DNA of 64,000 nt. It comes from Symsagittifera roscoffensis. Its lineage: Eukaryota; Xenacoelomorpha; Acoela; Convolutidae. The position numbers and the translations under genes are program-made. Positions 11,346-24,180 of this stretch are shown here, one piece after another. Numbering within the stretch: the stretch's first letter is position 1; each line of letters opens with the position of its first letter. Location: positions 35,562,540-35,626,539 of the forward strand of contig NC_087063.1 of the NCBI RefSeq assembly GCF_963678635.1, read 5' to 3'. The notes under the pieces were generated by a model that was not told where the DNA came from, searched no databases, and saw only the letters and a list, made by a program, of their open reading frames with translations.

Positions 11346-13287
11346 GCTTTTTTATTTGTCGTGCGATGAGAGGAATAAAAAAATTAGAACGCTGAGATAC
11401 TAATCATAGTCGACTATATTAACAAAAGAAAAAATTGAATAAAAAACAAGTTATGCAGATTTCGGTATTCGAAACAAAAATTCTAGTTAAACGCCTTTCA
11501 GACAAAAAGCCCGCTAAATGAGAGTAAATTCAAAATTTCATTAACATTCAAAGTATATATTGATAAGGACCAATGGCTGGCAGGAATTTCAAAGTATTCA
11601 AAACAACGGATTTTTTTTGTGAGAAAAAATGTACTTACCAATGACTCAACGATTCAGTTATGTCTTTTTGGTCGGCAACTGAACTGTTGCAATTGGAGAA
11701 AATTTCTGCGGCCTTTGAGTTGCTGTCGGTTTTCGGGTGACTACCAATTCAAGCTGCTGCTAGGCAACAATCGGAACTTCACCTTCCTATACAAAAATAA
11801 ACGCTAAGAAGAGTGACTAGTTTCAGCTGCTAAGTTGACTAAAATGAACAATTTATTCAAAATAGAAAAAAGATACTGTTGATTGTGATGCGGAAATATG
11901 CAATCATAATTGATAGGCATATATTAATTAGCATTAGAGGTAAGCCGGCAACAAAGATAATGATTGCAAAATAACATCAATACTCTCACTTTTCATCACT
12001 GGGCTAATCATAGCAAAACAAGGATGCACTTTTCATATCAATTAGTTACATCTCGCTCGCGATCAATTCGAGACGGATGTTAAAATCTAGATTTTCCTAA
12101 ATCAATATGACAGCAGGTAAAAATTTGAAATTTTGTTTGCGGAAGCCAAGATATGACACAAATGAGACATTCTATTTTAGAACTAAAATAGCGAGAGATA
12201 TGGAAAAAACTGAAAGACCCAGAAGAAAATCACAAGTGGCCCTGGTTTAATTTCAACTTAACAATTCGAGGCCAAAAAATTAAATCAGGCGCGGCCTAAA
12301 TGGTTGGGAGCAGTGGCGAGAGGAGTGTTTGGAATTTGCAAATTGTCGAGCAAAAGCATTCCATCCCTCACATCGCGCCATTTGCTTGTCCGACCGTAAA
12401 AAATTCATCGCCCTTTGCTTGTCCAGCCGTAAAAAATTATCGAAAATCATGCTAAATTTGAAAAGCTGCAATCGTCAAAAAACTACACATTTTATCAAAA
12501 TTTTGTTAACAGTATCAAAAAAGCACTTCTCAATCTTACCTACATGTTTGGAACAATTTAAAAATTAGAATCTTTTGATGTTTCAGGAGAGCTCTGAAAA
12601 TCAGTTCCATTGACCTAGAGAAAAAACTAAATAAAAAAAGCTCCTTTACCCTCGCATGCTTTCGTAGATCCATTCCCCATTAATACAACAACAAACTTGA
12701 TTTATGAAACTAAATTCGCTATTCGCAATCACAGGAATTTGAATGAGCTTACCTGTTAACTCGCCTTCATAACTAGTTTTGACTGACGGTTGCGAACTAT
12801 AGAGCAGCTGAATGAACAAGATTTCAGTCTGCCTTCATTAGTTGCCGATTCATTTCGAATCTTTTCAGCCTGTGTCATCTTTGAACTTTGTTCATCAAAG
12901 CGAAAGATTAAAAAGACCAAGTCCGTCCGAAAAAACTTCCGAAACTGACTATGGAACATCCGGAATCTTGATGAGATCCGTTTTGAACTTGCAGTTTCTC
13001 CTTCTGCTTGACATTAGGGGAACTTCGATTTCATGAGCAAAATATGGGTTGGAAACCATGACCGATCTGAAATCAATGCATCTCTACATTTCAATGCAGC
13101 TGAAATAGAATTTATTCGATATAAGATACTCCTCTCATGATCTCTGACTGCAATATTGATTATTGTTCCGACAAAAAATAATCAAAAACGTTTTCTCTCA
13201 GCGTCGAGAAAACCGGTTTGAATATTTGTGGCTTTAATTACTGTTTTAAGATATTGTGCTAGGTTACTCGGTCCAAAACTTGATCTT
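11346..13287. other. AT-rich DNA without a recognised feature
   Basis: Only short open frames with no family resemblance. No repeat family is recognised with confidence. Confidence 0.35.
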
Positions 13288-13650
13288 GAATCTAGTTAAG
13301 CTATTCGCACTTTTTAAAAAGAAGTTTACAAAGTTGATTGCCGAAGTTTCTTTTTTTTGGTGTCGAACAGCTTAACTTTTGAATCTACTTAAGCTATTCT
13401 CACTTTTTTAAAAGAAGTTTACAAAGTTGATTGCCGAAGTTCTTTTTTTGGTGTCGAATAGCTTAACTTTTGAATCTACTTAAGCTATTCTCACTTTTTT
13501 AAAAGAAGTTTACAAAGTTGATTGCCGAAGTTCTTTTTTTTTGGTGTCGAATAGCTTAATTTTTGAATCTACTTAAATTATTCTCACTTTTTTAAAAGAA
13601 GTTTACAAAGTTGATTGATGAAGTTTCTTTGTTTTGGTATCGTTGTTTTG
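13288..13650 (+). repeat. Minisatellite, four units of about 92 bp
   Basis: Units start at 13288, 13381, 13472 and 13565 (93, 91, 93, then about 86 bp). Each begins GAATCTASTTAA, contains AAAGAAGTTTACAAAGTTGA and ends in a T run followed by TGGTGTCGAA. Units 2 and 3 are nearly identical; 1 and 4 are diverged, the usual pattern of edge decay. Confidence 0.9.
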
Positions 13651-14639
13651 ATCACTGAGATCGGTGCGCCACTTTTTTAACTAGGTACCATGCTCCGATC
13701 CGATCTCATAAATTAAGAAATCAGACGCACAGAAATTGAGCTTAACTCAAAAGCAACGCAAAAAAATACATTTTTAGTCGTCTTAGGCATTCCAGTTTTA
13801 TGCTATTCGCTTAACTGGTAGTACAGCCTGTCAGTATCACGGAACCGATTCCAAATGTCACGAAAAGTATGTGATCAAGCAATGCAGCGAGTTAACTGTA
13901 TGACTAAGAAACATGATAGGTCTGGTCTGATCAGAGCAAACCCCAGTAAGTTCTCCAAATGTTTTTTTTCTATTGAAGCCCTGAATGTTCCGAGGGGTCT
14001 CAACAAAATCCAGGCCAAAAACATCGCTTAAACTTAACCTTTATCTCCACCATATAAACAGCGTATAATACAAAGTAATACATTTCACGCCTTATTGCAC
14101 GTTTTTTTTTGCAAGCGACGAAAAATTCATGCTTGGGGTGATTTTTCAGACCATTTTCGTCTTTTTTTAAACACTATTTTGAGACTATTGATCCTCTGAG
14201 CTCAAACTTAACAAAGCTAGCCGGGTTCTGAACAGGTAATGAATTTTCTGACCAAATAAGGAAAGAAGATCGAAAAAGAAATTATAGAAAAGAAATAATT
14301 TTGCATTTTTTGTCTGAATTTCCTGCTCTTTTAGTCTCGAAAGAACGATTGAAATAAGTAAAAAATGCGAGAAACAGAAGCTATGTTATTTTAAATGCTG
14401 CAAATCTTGACTATAGCAACAGTGCTACTAAATGAGCTTTTGTATTTGCGAGTTGGGTTGGAAAAAAAGTAGAGTCATACTAATACACTACGCTCGGTGG
14501 TGCAATTAACGCGTAGCAAATGCCCTTTAAGGGTATTAAGTCCGCCTAAGAAATCATTCCCACTTAAATTCAAGCACGCTAATTTATCCAAATAGTGTAT
14601 TAATAGATGCGAAGTATAATATTTTGTACTTTAAACGTA

Positions 14640-14870
14640 ATCTTTAAACTTTCGCTGCTCGATACTGGAGTTTGCCTTCATTTTAACAAAAGAAATAAAC
14701 TGAACCTAAAAAGAAATCAAAAGTCATACCGCGAAAAGTAAATTTCAGCCTGAGCTAATTTTAAGACATTTACTGAAAAAATAAACAAAATCATCACGAC
14801 GTATATAACAGTATGAACCATCGACTCTAATGACGTTCATCGACTCTTAATATCTTAATAGCCAAAACTT
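14640..14870 (+). repeat. Family C element with TATA box
   Basis: CTTTCGCTGCTCGATACTGG, AGTTTGCCTTC, TCATACCGCGAAAAG and ATCATCACGACGTATATAAC; TATATAA at 14802-14808. Confidence 0.6.
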
Positions 14871-15034
14871 ATCATAATCTGGAGGTAAACCTCGCTTTTT
14901 TTGATGTCTGACAAAGTGTTCTTCTAACAGCAATCTGTGTTTATACCCGGCAAAAATATAATCGAGCAGTAAAATCAATCCTAAAAGATAAGCCTTGACC
15001 GGTTGCTGTATTTTAGATAACTTTTTGATAAGTT

Positions 15035-15475
15035 ATCCAATTATACGCTACTTATACGAAATTCAAAATATGTGGGTCAATTTTCGCCAATCAAAATAAT
15101 GGTTTTCAACAAAAATTTTTATACCCCATTGAAGATCGACTTCTTGAGTTCATATTTTAAAAAATATATATTTTACCTCCAATTATTTTTTGTAAAGTTC
15201 TGAGAGTTTGAAAAATGCCAAATTAGCCATGCTCTGAACTAAATTATGCGCGACAAGTAATCCCACTCAACACAATCGTTCCAAATTGAATTGAGGCTAG
15301 CTAATCTGTCTTATTAATTTCGTACGACTCAAATTTTTATACTTAGATATTTTCCAAAATTTTTTGTTTTCAATATTTTCTTTTCCCAAAAACTATTCGA
15401 TATGAATTAAGGGACAGTCGGAACAATCAGGGCTTTGCCCTGATATACGAGCAGTCTTGTTTCGTTCTACGTCAA
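15035..15475 (-). repeat. Family B element, inverted, with hairpin end
   Basis: From GCTAGCTAATCTGTCTTATT near 15297 to GACAGTCGGAACAATCAGGG (15412-15431) and CTTTGCCCTGATATACGAGC. It contains the perfect palindrome TCAGGGCTTTGCCCTGA. Read on the minus strand it starts with GACTGCTCGTATATCAGGGC. Confidence 0.65.
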
Positions 15476-16140
15476 AACAAGGTGTTGAACCACTACCACC
15501 CCTCAGAAACTAAAAAAAGCCGCTCAGCTTAGCTGAAGAAAAGAGATGCTGCGCAAGCAGCACAATGTTCTAATAGCAGCTATTTGGTCGAAAATTTATA
15601 TCAAAAAATTAAACCGAGCTTTTTTCTTCTCATTTAGCCATCATTTTGGGCAAGATGGCGTGAAGTTCTAACATCTTCTTCCTTATAGCTTTACAATAAA
15701 AACTAAGTCTCCTTACTTACTTAAGCCGGCTGAACTGGTGATTCGGACTTAACTGGCGAACAAAAAAATCGCACGGTTTGCAGATTGAATCACATAACGA
15801 CTGAAGCTGCTGCATTATGATATATTTTCGAAACCTTCAGTAGGGTACGGAGGAATTTTTCAGGGAGGCGGGGGTTGGGTAAAATGACATGGCAACCAGA
15901 ACGGGGGGCGACATCCAATGCCCTCCATTCACTACGCTGTTGGACGCCTTTTCGCTTATTTTTAGTGCCTAGATTTGCGTATAAAAACAAGTACGAATCA
16001 AAACCTCTTCCCCACGGCGTGGTTGGAGCTAAAACCATAATGCGAGGTGTGGCTATATGACTATTTGTCAAAAACAAAAATCCACACATTTCAAGTTACT
16101 ATTTGATTTATTCCTATTATTTGAATATTTTACACTGAAA
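15476..16140. other. Unassigned, GC-richer toward its right half
   Basis: 15830-16060 is notably GC-rich, with open frames of 60-100 codons on both strands. Neither translation resembles a known family, so no gene is called. Confidence 0.3.
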
Positions 16141-17060
16141 TGGTTTTATGCTGTTCCGTTCATCGGCTAAGTTGCTAGGTGAGGGGAAGTGGGGAGGGCA
16201 GGTATGAACAACAAAGGGAATGAGAGAGGAGGCAGTCTCTTCTGGCAAGAAAGAGAGACAAGCAGCAGCGCATGAATTATTAGTGGTGTTTGTTCTTTAT
16301 TCCCTTCCGCTTTGTTCCCATACACTTCATCCCCCACATGTACCCCCTCCCCTCTCTGTGTTTCCACTGATGGGGATATAGATAGATCTAATCTGGATAG
16401 CCGGAATAGATCTAATGTGGTCACGGTGCTTTAAAAGCAGTAATAGCATCAGTCGCCGTCCTTGTCTGCCTGCCTTCCCTCTCTTCTCTTCTCTCTCTCA
16501 TTTTGCTCTGTTCTCTACCCCCTTTGCTCTCTCTCGCTCTCTCAAGTCTACTCTCATACTTCTAAAGCGCTTTCTTCTCCGCCGCTTTTGATATCAAATC
16601 GTCTGTTCTTTCCTTCTGATCTTATTTGAACAAAAGCGAAATCCGAGAAAAGAATATGTTTTCAGGATATCACTACTACAGGAGGACTAACATTGAACTG
16701 AGCCAATGAACAAACAGAATTGAACAGAGCAGGAAAAAAATTCAAAGCGGCGGTTGTGGTATTGAATATTTTGGCGATAATAAGTTAATGTTTGAAGACC
16801 AGAGATAGAAGTACAAGTACAAACGGGACGCCAGTAAAAAAATTCGTCATTCCGCGTCTCCTGTGCAGTTGTTGCCTTCCCAAAAAAGACATCTACTTCC
16901 TCTTTTTGGTCCCTTTTATAGATCATACTCTTTGCTTGCTCCATCCGCCGACACATCAAAGGGCCAACGAAGTGTGTTTGAACTGCCATTGGCTCCAATA
17001 GGCGGTTCAAGGCGTCGCTCCCTCTGAACTCCAAATCCGAAATATTATAATTTCGAAAAA
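16141..17060. other. GC-richer island with long pyrimidine tract, unassigned
   Basis: A nearly pure C/T tract of about 95 bases (16461-16555, CTCTCTC-type words) on the + strand, then CTTCTCCGCCGCTTTTGATA. Purine-rich DNA lies to its left (about 16180-16275). No dispersed family is present. It resembles a promoter or 5'-UTR environment, but no coding exon can be tied to it. Confidence 0.35.
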
Positions 17061-17349
17061 AGCGGGAGAAAACGCATGATCTACAATCAAATTTTCGTTG
17101 AACAAAGTTTACATGTCATGGTCGCAGTGTTTAAAAAGAGAAGATATCAGCTCCTCTGAATAAGAGTTGGTGGAAAAATGCCAATTAACTCAAGTACTAC
17201 CGAAAAAAAAGGATTGACCATTTTATAGATTGTTCAATTTTCGAATTTCGCAGAAATAATATATCAGACTACAACCCTTATCTTTTTACACACCGTTTAA
17301 GATTGATACATTTTTCATTAAAATAACAAATAATAAAAAAATGGCATGA

Positions 17350-17420
17350 TTTTTTAATCCCCTGCGAAATCAGTGAAATCTAAAAATTTAAGTCCAATTT
17401 TGAAACTAGAAGTAATTTGC
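17350..17420 (+). repeat. Family C fragment
   Basis: CCTGCGAAATCAGTGAAATC and TTTTGAAACTAGAAGT match the left part of family C. Confidence 0.35.
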
Positions 17421-17570
17421 GTTTCTTAAGCCATTTAAATTTTCGCGATTGGAGAACATTTTTTACTTCCATATAGCATAACAAATTGAATTGAACTTTA
17501 AGGAAATCAAATAGTCTTAAAGAGAACTCCTTGCTACCATTCAAAATTCCCCTAATACGAGGAAGCAGAA

Positions 17571-19680
17571 ATGGTGGAAGAACGAATGTTGGAGGCGCAA
17601 TGCGTACAAGTAGACCAGAAACTAAATCTTCGAATCACAAATTTCTACATCCCTGCCCGCTCTAGCTGCCTCACATACTTTATAGCTTTCTTATCTGATG
17701 AAAACAGTATCGTTATTGGTGACGCAAAAGCCAACTCCTCTCTTTGGTACTCCAATATCCCGAAAGACAAACGTGAAAGGACCAGACTAGGAGCCAAATA
17801 TGTGAATCTATCTTTACTCCACTAAACGAGCATCATCAGACTAGAATCCCATACGACAGTAACACCTCAGCATCATCCCCAGATATTTCCCTGGGATATA
17901 TCTCCTTATCAGATCTTTCATGGCAAGCTCTTTTAAAGCTAGGCTCAGACAATCTCCCAATTTTATTATCTTTCCAAGTGCATGATATATACCATTCACT
18001 CGCCATAAACCTTAGATTAATTTCAAAAGGCAGACCGGGAAAGTTTTACCAATGAAATTCAGGTCCTTGCAAAGACATCATTGCAGCACAATGTAAACGC
18101 CGCGAAACGGACATTTCGTGTCAAGATACTTGCTGCAGCATATCGCTATAATCCCGCTGGCTGGCATCGTTTCTTTATTCCAAACCTTGAAAAAGAAACA
18201 AAGAAACTTGCTCAACAAAGAGATCAAATTAGATAAGATTTTTTATCCATCCGACCCTCCATCTGACACTTTTTCCATGTTTTAAGCAAAAAGATCATCG
18301 CCAAAACTTCTAAAAAAAACAAGAAAATAAATGGCCAGAATTTCTCTAGACTTTCATATGCCATATGTCGTCCAGTAAGATCTGGAAAGTGGTCCAGTCA
18401 TTAAATGGCAGCAAGGCTGATAGGAACCCACCCAATCAATTTGAATGATAAAAAATTTTCTCGGCCGGTTGACATTGCAAACGCTTTCAGTTTACAAATT
18501 TGAAAACCCACACTAGTGATAAAGCTCAGCGAGCAACTAAGAGAAAATCCTTTAAGCTAAGCCTCGAAGGCTCAAAAAATTTGGCCCAGTCCAGCAAAAT
18601 TTTAACGGCATCATCAATCTTATTCGGTTATCTATTTGAGTCCACAAAATTTTTTAACTAAAGGTCCCGTAATTTTTCATTTTGAGCTTCGGCCGGCCTT
18701 TTCTTTTTTAACAAATACTTTAACACTGACCCGAATGCGGAAATGAATAACGCTACATTGACTCTCGAGAAGCACCCCAAATTGCTTGCTGTCTTCTTCG
18801 ACCCGTCCCTAAATTTCGCAGAACACTGCGAGCCAAAAGCCGCAAAAAACCGCGCGCAGGATATCGATCTTGAAGGCTCTATCCGAAACTTCTTTTGGCG
18901 AGTCCAATGAAACTTTACTGGTTACTTTATAGCTTTGATAAGACCAAAGATTAAGCGAGCCCTGTCTGCTCCCACGCTGTCAGTAAAACATCTTTTAACA
19001 AACTGCGAACAATTCAAAATGCTGCTCTCCGCTAGATCTTAATAAGCTTCTGAACATCTTAAATCAAGCTTTTGAACATGAACCACTACCACTATCTACT
19101 GGCGTCGCAGTTTGCCCTCAAAATCTTCGTTCCATCACATCCGCTATTTTTCATCTCCATCATCCCAAAACCGCACGGAATATCTGACTTTCGTTGCTTG
19201 ACTAAAATGAATTGCAATTGACACTATCACATTCAAACTTATTACTCTTACGCCTTTCAAAAATTCTGTGAAGGAAAGTCTTTCATCTTCAATAATTTCA
19301 AATTGCTTCACAACCAAATACACACCTACAGAGTTAGCCAGGCCATATCAGATGCACACATTCTGCCCCTCAAACCACCTGATATGTCCACTGCCGAAGA
19401 ATCCCTCCCTCGTTTCACTAAGAGAACCCTTTCTCAGTTGGGATCCCGGCACAGCCCTTTCTTGAATACGTACCTCAATCGAATTGACCCCAACGTCTCC
19501 CCAAACTGCTCATTGCTCATACTGTCCTTCCCCTGCCACTCCTCATCTTTTTAACTTTTCCCAGAACACCACTCTTTTAACCCCAAAAGACTTGAGGCTT
19601 CGTCCGACCAAAGTTGTGACGTTTCTGAGGCTTGGTTTGAGCATGTCGGACGCGCGCTTTCGGGGCTAAAAACCACAAAA
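17571..19680 (+). mobile_element. Broken LINE (endonuclease/RT type) lacking the RT core
   Basis: Conceptual translation in several frames gives a recognisable non-LTR retrotransposon. The endonuclease runs from 17571: IVIGDAKANSSLWYSN near 17712-17760 matches the GDFNAH..LW motif. Near 17880-17965 comes PDISL, then SDNLPILL, the SDHLPI motif with its catalytic His replaced by Asn. The post-endonuclease linker follows (AAAYRYNPAGWH near 18130-18170; SSKIWKVVQSLNGSKA and RPVDIANAFS near 18370-18490). The next family segment, LAVFFDPSLNFAEH with a kinase-like run to IRPKIKRALSAP, starts near 18780, and a C-terminal CP-C / TPHLFNFS segment ends near 19660. The RT catalytic core expected between about 18560 and 18730 is missing, so the copy is dead. 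Stops and frame changes are numerous, so it is old. The domain style is Jockey/R1-like; clade is uncertain. Confidence 0.75.
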
Positions 19681-20254
19681 ACCGCAAAAAATAATTAATT
19701 CGAGTCGGATTGTTTAAGACCTTTACCTCGCTGAAAGAAGTAAGATTCTATCGTCAGTTGCGCACCAGGGGGCCGAGGTAAATAAAAAAAAGACAACGCG
19801 CGCATATATCAGTTAGAAGTAAGTAGTCCAACAATTTAAAACTTCAGCAATCTATTTGCATTTTGATCGTCTTTAAATTTTTTGGGTAACCAAACAACTA
19901 TCAATTAAATTTCGAAGTACATTATATAGATAAAGAGTCGCCCGCCTTATTTCCTGAGCTCTCAGCACTAGCTGTAAAACGGTTACTAGAGAGAGAACAT
20001 AACGGATGCAGTGAAGGCTGATACCACTATTTTGTGGACTCAGGTCTATTTGTTGGGTCTAAGAAAATGCTGATAGTACCTCAAGCTTAAGGGTTAAAAT
20101 CAATAAAATATTATCTTTTTGGGTTATTAAGAAAAATTTCGTGTACTTAAATTTGTCTGTCACTAAAAGTTCACTAAAGATTCTTTTAGTTGTTCGAACA
20201 AATCGGTTTTTGAAATGAACAAATTATTTACTGAACTTTGCTACATAGAAAATC
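19681..20254. other. AT-rich DNA without a recognised feature
   Basis: Nothing identifiable between the LINE and the first family A copy. Confidence 0.35.
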
Positions 20255-21300
20255 GTAAGTTTAAAACAGGCGAAGCGGAGCTTCGCATCACTTGCGATAT
20301 AACACAAACATCAAAACATAACTAGAAAAATGTTGAAAAAAAACAAGGTCTACCAAGATAAATTTTGGTAAGTCTCAACAGAAGTTAATTTTAGGCAAAC
20401 ATGCCAGACATTTGAATAGTAAATTAGCAACAACACAAACTTACGAAGAGGAATCAAACCTGACAATCTTTGAGCAGACAAAAGTGGAGCCGAAAAAAAA
20501 TAATTTAAGAAATTCAAGAAAAAAATTAATAAGTAAAAAATAGTGATAAAAGAATAATTCAATAAAACGAATAAAAAATTTAATAACACAAATAAAAATA
20601 ATAACAAAAAATAATAATTTAATAATACGAATAAAAAGCTGCTACTCTGCCCTGAAACTACATTGAAAAAGACTTGCATTTGCAACTTCAATAAAATTTG
20701 CTTACATTACAAGAAAAATCCGTGATAAGGCAACTAAGCTGGCAAAATTTGAGCAGACACAAGTTAGGGCAAAAAAAATGTATAAAATTTTTTCATGCCC
20801 CCCTGAAACTACAATGAACAAAACCTGCACTTTAAACTACAATGAAAATTGCTTACAGCACAAGCAAAATCAGTCAAGTGGCAACAAAGCCGAAAATCAT
20901 TGAGCAGACACCATTTGAGCTGGAAAAAAAAAACAGATTTGAGCCGGGAAAACCCTGAAACTACAGAACAAAACAGACATTTACAACAGAAATAAAAGTT
21001 GTTCACAGCACAAGCAAAACACGTGATATGGCAACTAAGCTGACAAAACTTGAGCAGATGAACGAAAGTCTGACGATTCAATTTTCACCGAAGAAGAGTT
21101 TCAGTTTCATACACATGATGCGACCGCGACTCGAACCCCTGACCCTATGGTATAAGGGCGATGGTGTTACTTTTAGGCCAATTGGGAACGAACCTCCAAT
21201 AAGAAAGCAAAAAAGATTTGTGAGAAAACATTTTTACGGGAGAAAAAAGTCTAATTCCCGATTCCCAAAAACATTTTTCAACATCCCTTATTTCCCTAAA
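20255..21300 (-). repeat. Family A composite repeat, copy 1
   Basis: On the + strand: head GAAGCGGAGCTTCGCATCAC (20273), then three tandem subunits of about 130-160 bp (20640, 20800, 20955) each with CCTGAAACTAC and a GCAACTAAGC-type end followed by GAGCAGA. Next come an antisense tRNA-like module (21128-21186) and the end motif TTTTACGGGAGAAAAAAGTC (21231). Strand is assigned by the tRNA-like module. No coding capacity. Confidence 0.65.
21128..21186 (-). repeat. tRNA-like module of family A copy 1
   Basis: Reverse complement reads TTGGCCTAAAAGTAACACCA then, 30 bases on, GGGGTTCGAGTCGC. These are A-box- and B-box-like sequences at tRNA spacing. Confidence 0.55.
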
Positions 21301-21410
21301 AATGGTGAAACTGAGAACAAAAACGTCTCGTAACAAGGCAAAACCCTGAATGTTTAGACTGCCCTTCAAATGGTCTAGGATAGTATTTGGTAACTGAAAT
21401 ATTGACACAC
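21300..21410 (+). repeat. Family B hairpin end
   Basis: AACAAGGCAAAACCCTGAAT, GTTTAGACTGCCC and TATTGACACA match 22261-22350. The palindrome is partly decayed. Confidence 0.5.
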
Positions 21411-22254
21411 GATGAAATTTAGGCTGATAGTATCAATTTAAAATTTGAGTCGTTTATAGAAGTATTAAGACCACTTAGCTTGGTTCAATTCATTTTGCAA
21501 CAATTATGAGCACAAATAAATTGCCACGTATAAATAAATCTAGTATCGAAACAAGCTATTTAAGTATTATTCCAGCAGTAAAAGCCGCACTTTAATCAAG
21601 TGCAAGAATATTTGATTGGCAATCACAAGATTTCCGGATTGATGTCAATACCTAGTCAATTTTTCTAAAATTAGTCTGAATAAAACCCGGAAAATTGGAA
21701 CAAGAAGAAAAGTGGGAGCGAGAAAAAGAAAAAAATTTTTTTTTCAAATTTATCCCGTTTTTTATTTTTTTAATTCAATCATTTTTATTGGAACATCTAT
21801 TGTAATCGTTTCTTGAACTTGTTTTAATTAAATACGTGAGTCTTTTTCATTTGGTATAGCTATCAGAGTTTGCATCCCTCTCATATGGCACATAACGGTT
21901 AAGCATATACAAACTTTTTACAAAACATATACGAATAGTAACAAATGATTATCCCCATTGCAAAAGAAGGAGAAATAGTTACAGATATCAGAAAAATATT
22001 AATCAGATATCTGATGTTGAAAATAGTTCGGATGCTACCAGACTGTTTCAATGTTTGTTCAAATTCATATTGCACCTGGTTTAAAATTAGCTAACAATTT
22101 GCATTTAGACTAGTGATTATCATTGGCGACGTTGCATGGAATATTACCTGGAAACTTTCAAGATCCCGGGCAAGAAAAACACATTGAATATTTTTACCCT
22201 TTCTATCTTTATCGGTTTTCCCTGAGGTATACCTAAACAGTTCAACCGTATCAA
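21411..22254. other. AT-rich DNA without a recognised feature
   Basis: Nothing identifiable. Confidence 0.3.
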
Positions 22255-22450
22255 AATAAAACAAGACTGCTCGTATCAGGGCAAAACCCTGAATGTTCCG
22301 ACTGCCAATTAATTGGTCTCGAACTGTTTTTGCTATATAAAATATTGACAAAATACAAATGTTAGGCTGTTCAAATTATGAATTTAAAAAAAAACAATTA
22401 GCTTGCATCGATTCAATTTGGAATGATTTTGTAGTCCCCGATTTAAACAA
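22255..22450 (+). repeat. Family B element, 5' part with hairpin
   Basis: GACTGCTCGTATCAGGGCAA, AACCCTGAATGTTCCGACTGCC, AATTGGTCTCGAAC, then TTAGCTTGCATCGATTCAAT and TTGGAATGATTTT. This copy links the hairpin end to the interior seen at 37255. Confidence 0.65.
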
Positions 22451-22479
22451 AAAACTGATAGATTTCAAACATAAATCAC

Positions 22480-23310
22480 ATTCGTACGCAGAGGCGAAGC
22501 AAGCGATAAAAACCAAGCGCAGAATTGCAAGCTGGCAAAGAAGAATGAGACAGAAATAACCAAATCGAAAAACAAAAAAATTGGAAAATGAAATTATTTC
22601 AGTGAAACAGCAGAAAAAACGAGCACCATAATTATCAAACAGCCACTAACCCGACAATAAGTGATGAGACGCCCATTGAGCCGAAAACAAAAAAAGCCAT
22701 CAGAAACTTGTCACAAAAAACTGAAGAATTAGGTTTTAAACTTTGAAATCTTAAAAAACAAACTTCCTTTATTTCTCAGTAAACATATAGTCAACCATTT
22801 ATTGCTCATGAAGCAACACAAATTCAGATGACTAAGTCCATAAAACATAACCCAGAACCAGTTAAGACGATAAAGCAATTTTTAGCGAAAAAAAAACTGA
22901 AAAGGAAAACAAAAGAAAACATACAGCGTCAGGGCCATTAATTTTGCAAATTGTAGAAGTAAATCAAGAACACTCGCCTCTACGATGAAAATTACTGAAA
23001 ACACGATTAAATCCCCCGATCTGACAACTAAGAGGACAAAATATAAGCAGACAAACGAAAATCCGATAGTTCAATTTTTCCCGGAAAAAAATCAATTTAA
23101 ATCATAGTGAAAAAAAAAACGCATTTCTACCGCAACTCGAACCCGTTCTTAAGACACAAAGGCAACCGCGGCACAAGCGGGAAAAAGTCTCCAAGTTAAT
23201 GAGGCTAACTAATAAAGCAACTCTCCGCGCTATTTCTTTAATAATACGCAAGAAATGTTGTTTACGGGAAAAAGTCTAGCTCCCGATTACAAGACAGTTA
23301 TTCTCGCAAA
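22480..23310 (-). repeat. Family A composite repeat, copy 2
   Basis: Head AGAGGCGAAGCAAGCGATAA, AAGCGCAGAATTGCAAGCTG, middle GACGCCCATTGAGCCGAAAA, then CGATCTGACAACTAAGAGGA. An antisense tRNA-like relic (23138-23200, CAACTCGAACCCG) and end motif GTTTACGGGAAAAAGTCTAG with TCCCGATTACAAGAC (23262-23295) follow. Same subfamily as copies 3 and 14. Confidence 0.65.
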
Positions 23311-23514
23311 TATAATTATCAATTTGCCCAAATTTGAGAAAAAAAATGTTGTAGTACGTTTGAAATTAGGATTTTAAATTTAGCAGGAGTAGGTTTATAA
23401 TTTATTCAATTCAAAAACTGATTCATTTAGAGAGCTAAGAAAAACTTTCAGTCAAATTTTAGTGATCGACAAATAGTTAAACACAATACATTTTGTAATC
23501 AGCACAAAAAACTA

Positions 23515-24180
23515 AACAGAGACAACGCCGAGCTTCGTATCACTTGCAATACAACGCAAGCGCAGCATTGCAAGCTAGTGAATAGCAAATGAGACAGTAA
23601 CAACAAAATCGAATTCTTTTTTTTTGTGAAAAGTGAAAAAAATCTCAGAAAAACTGTCGAAAAAAAACAACCAAGTATTAAATAAGCTTTTAGTATTTAC
23701 CGAACGACCACTAAGTCCACAAAAAGTGGACACACGCCCGTTGAGCTGAAAACAAAAAAATACCATAGAAAATTGTGGTCATAAAAAACATATATTATGC
23801 AAACAATTAAATTTTTTTAAATTTTGAAATCACTTTTGCCTTTGAAGCTACAAAAACTAAGTAACTAAGCCGATAAAAAGTAAGGCGAAACCATTGGGGA
23901 CAAATAATATTTTAAGCGAGAAAAACCCAAGGAAAAGATACAATGTCAGGGCTATTAATTTTACAAATTACAGTAATGAAACAAAAACACTTGCATCTAC
24001 GATGAAAAATGGCAGCAGCACAAGCTGATTCCCCAATTTGGCAAGTAAGCCGAAAAAAAAGATAACCCGACAAAGGAAAGTACGGTGATTTATTTTTCCC
24101 GGTTAGTTTTTGTTTCATTTTCATACATAACATTTGTCTACGGGGGAAAAGTTTAGAAACCAATTACAAGACACTTAATC
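23515..24180 (-). repeat. Family A composite repeat, copy 3
   Basis: Head GAGCTTCGTATCACTTGCAA, AGCGCAGCATTGCAAGCTAG, middle ACGCCCGTTGAGCTGAAAAC, TGTCAGGGCTATTAATTTTA (near-identical to copy 2 at 22930), end motif near 24127-24170. The tRNA-like module is deleted. Confidence 0.65.

Noticed and set aside
13288-13650. CRISPR-like array
   Set aside because: Four long tandem units with no spacers in animal DNA: a minisatellite.
15790-17034. Open frames of 85-115 codons (minus strand) as a possible gene
   Set aside because: Translations are low-complexity or resemble no known protein, and GC-rich DNA makes such frames by chance.
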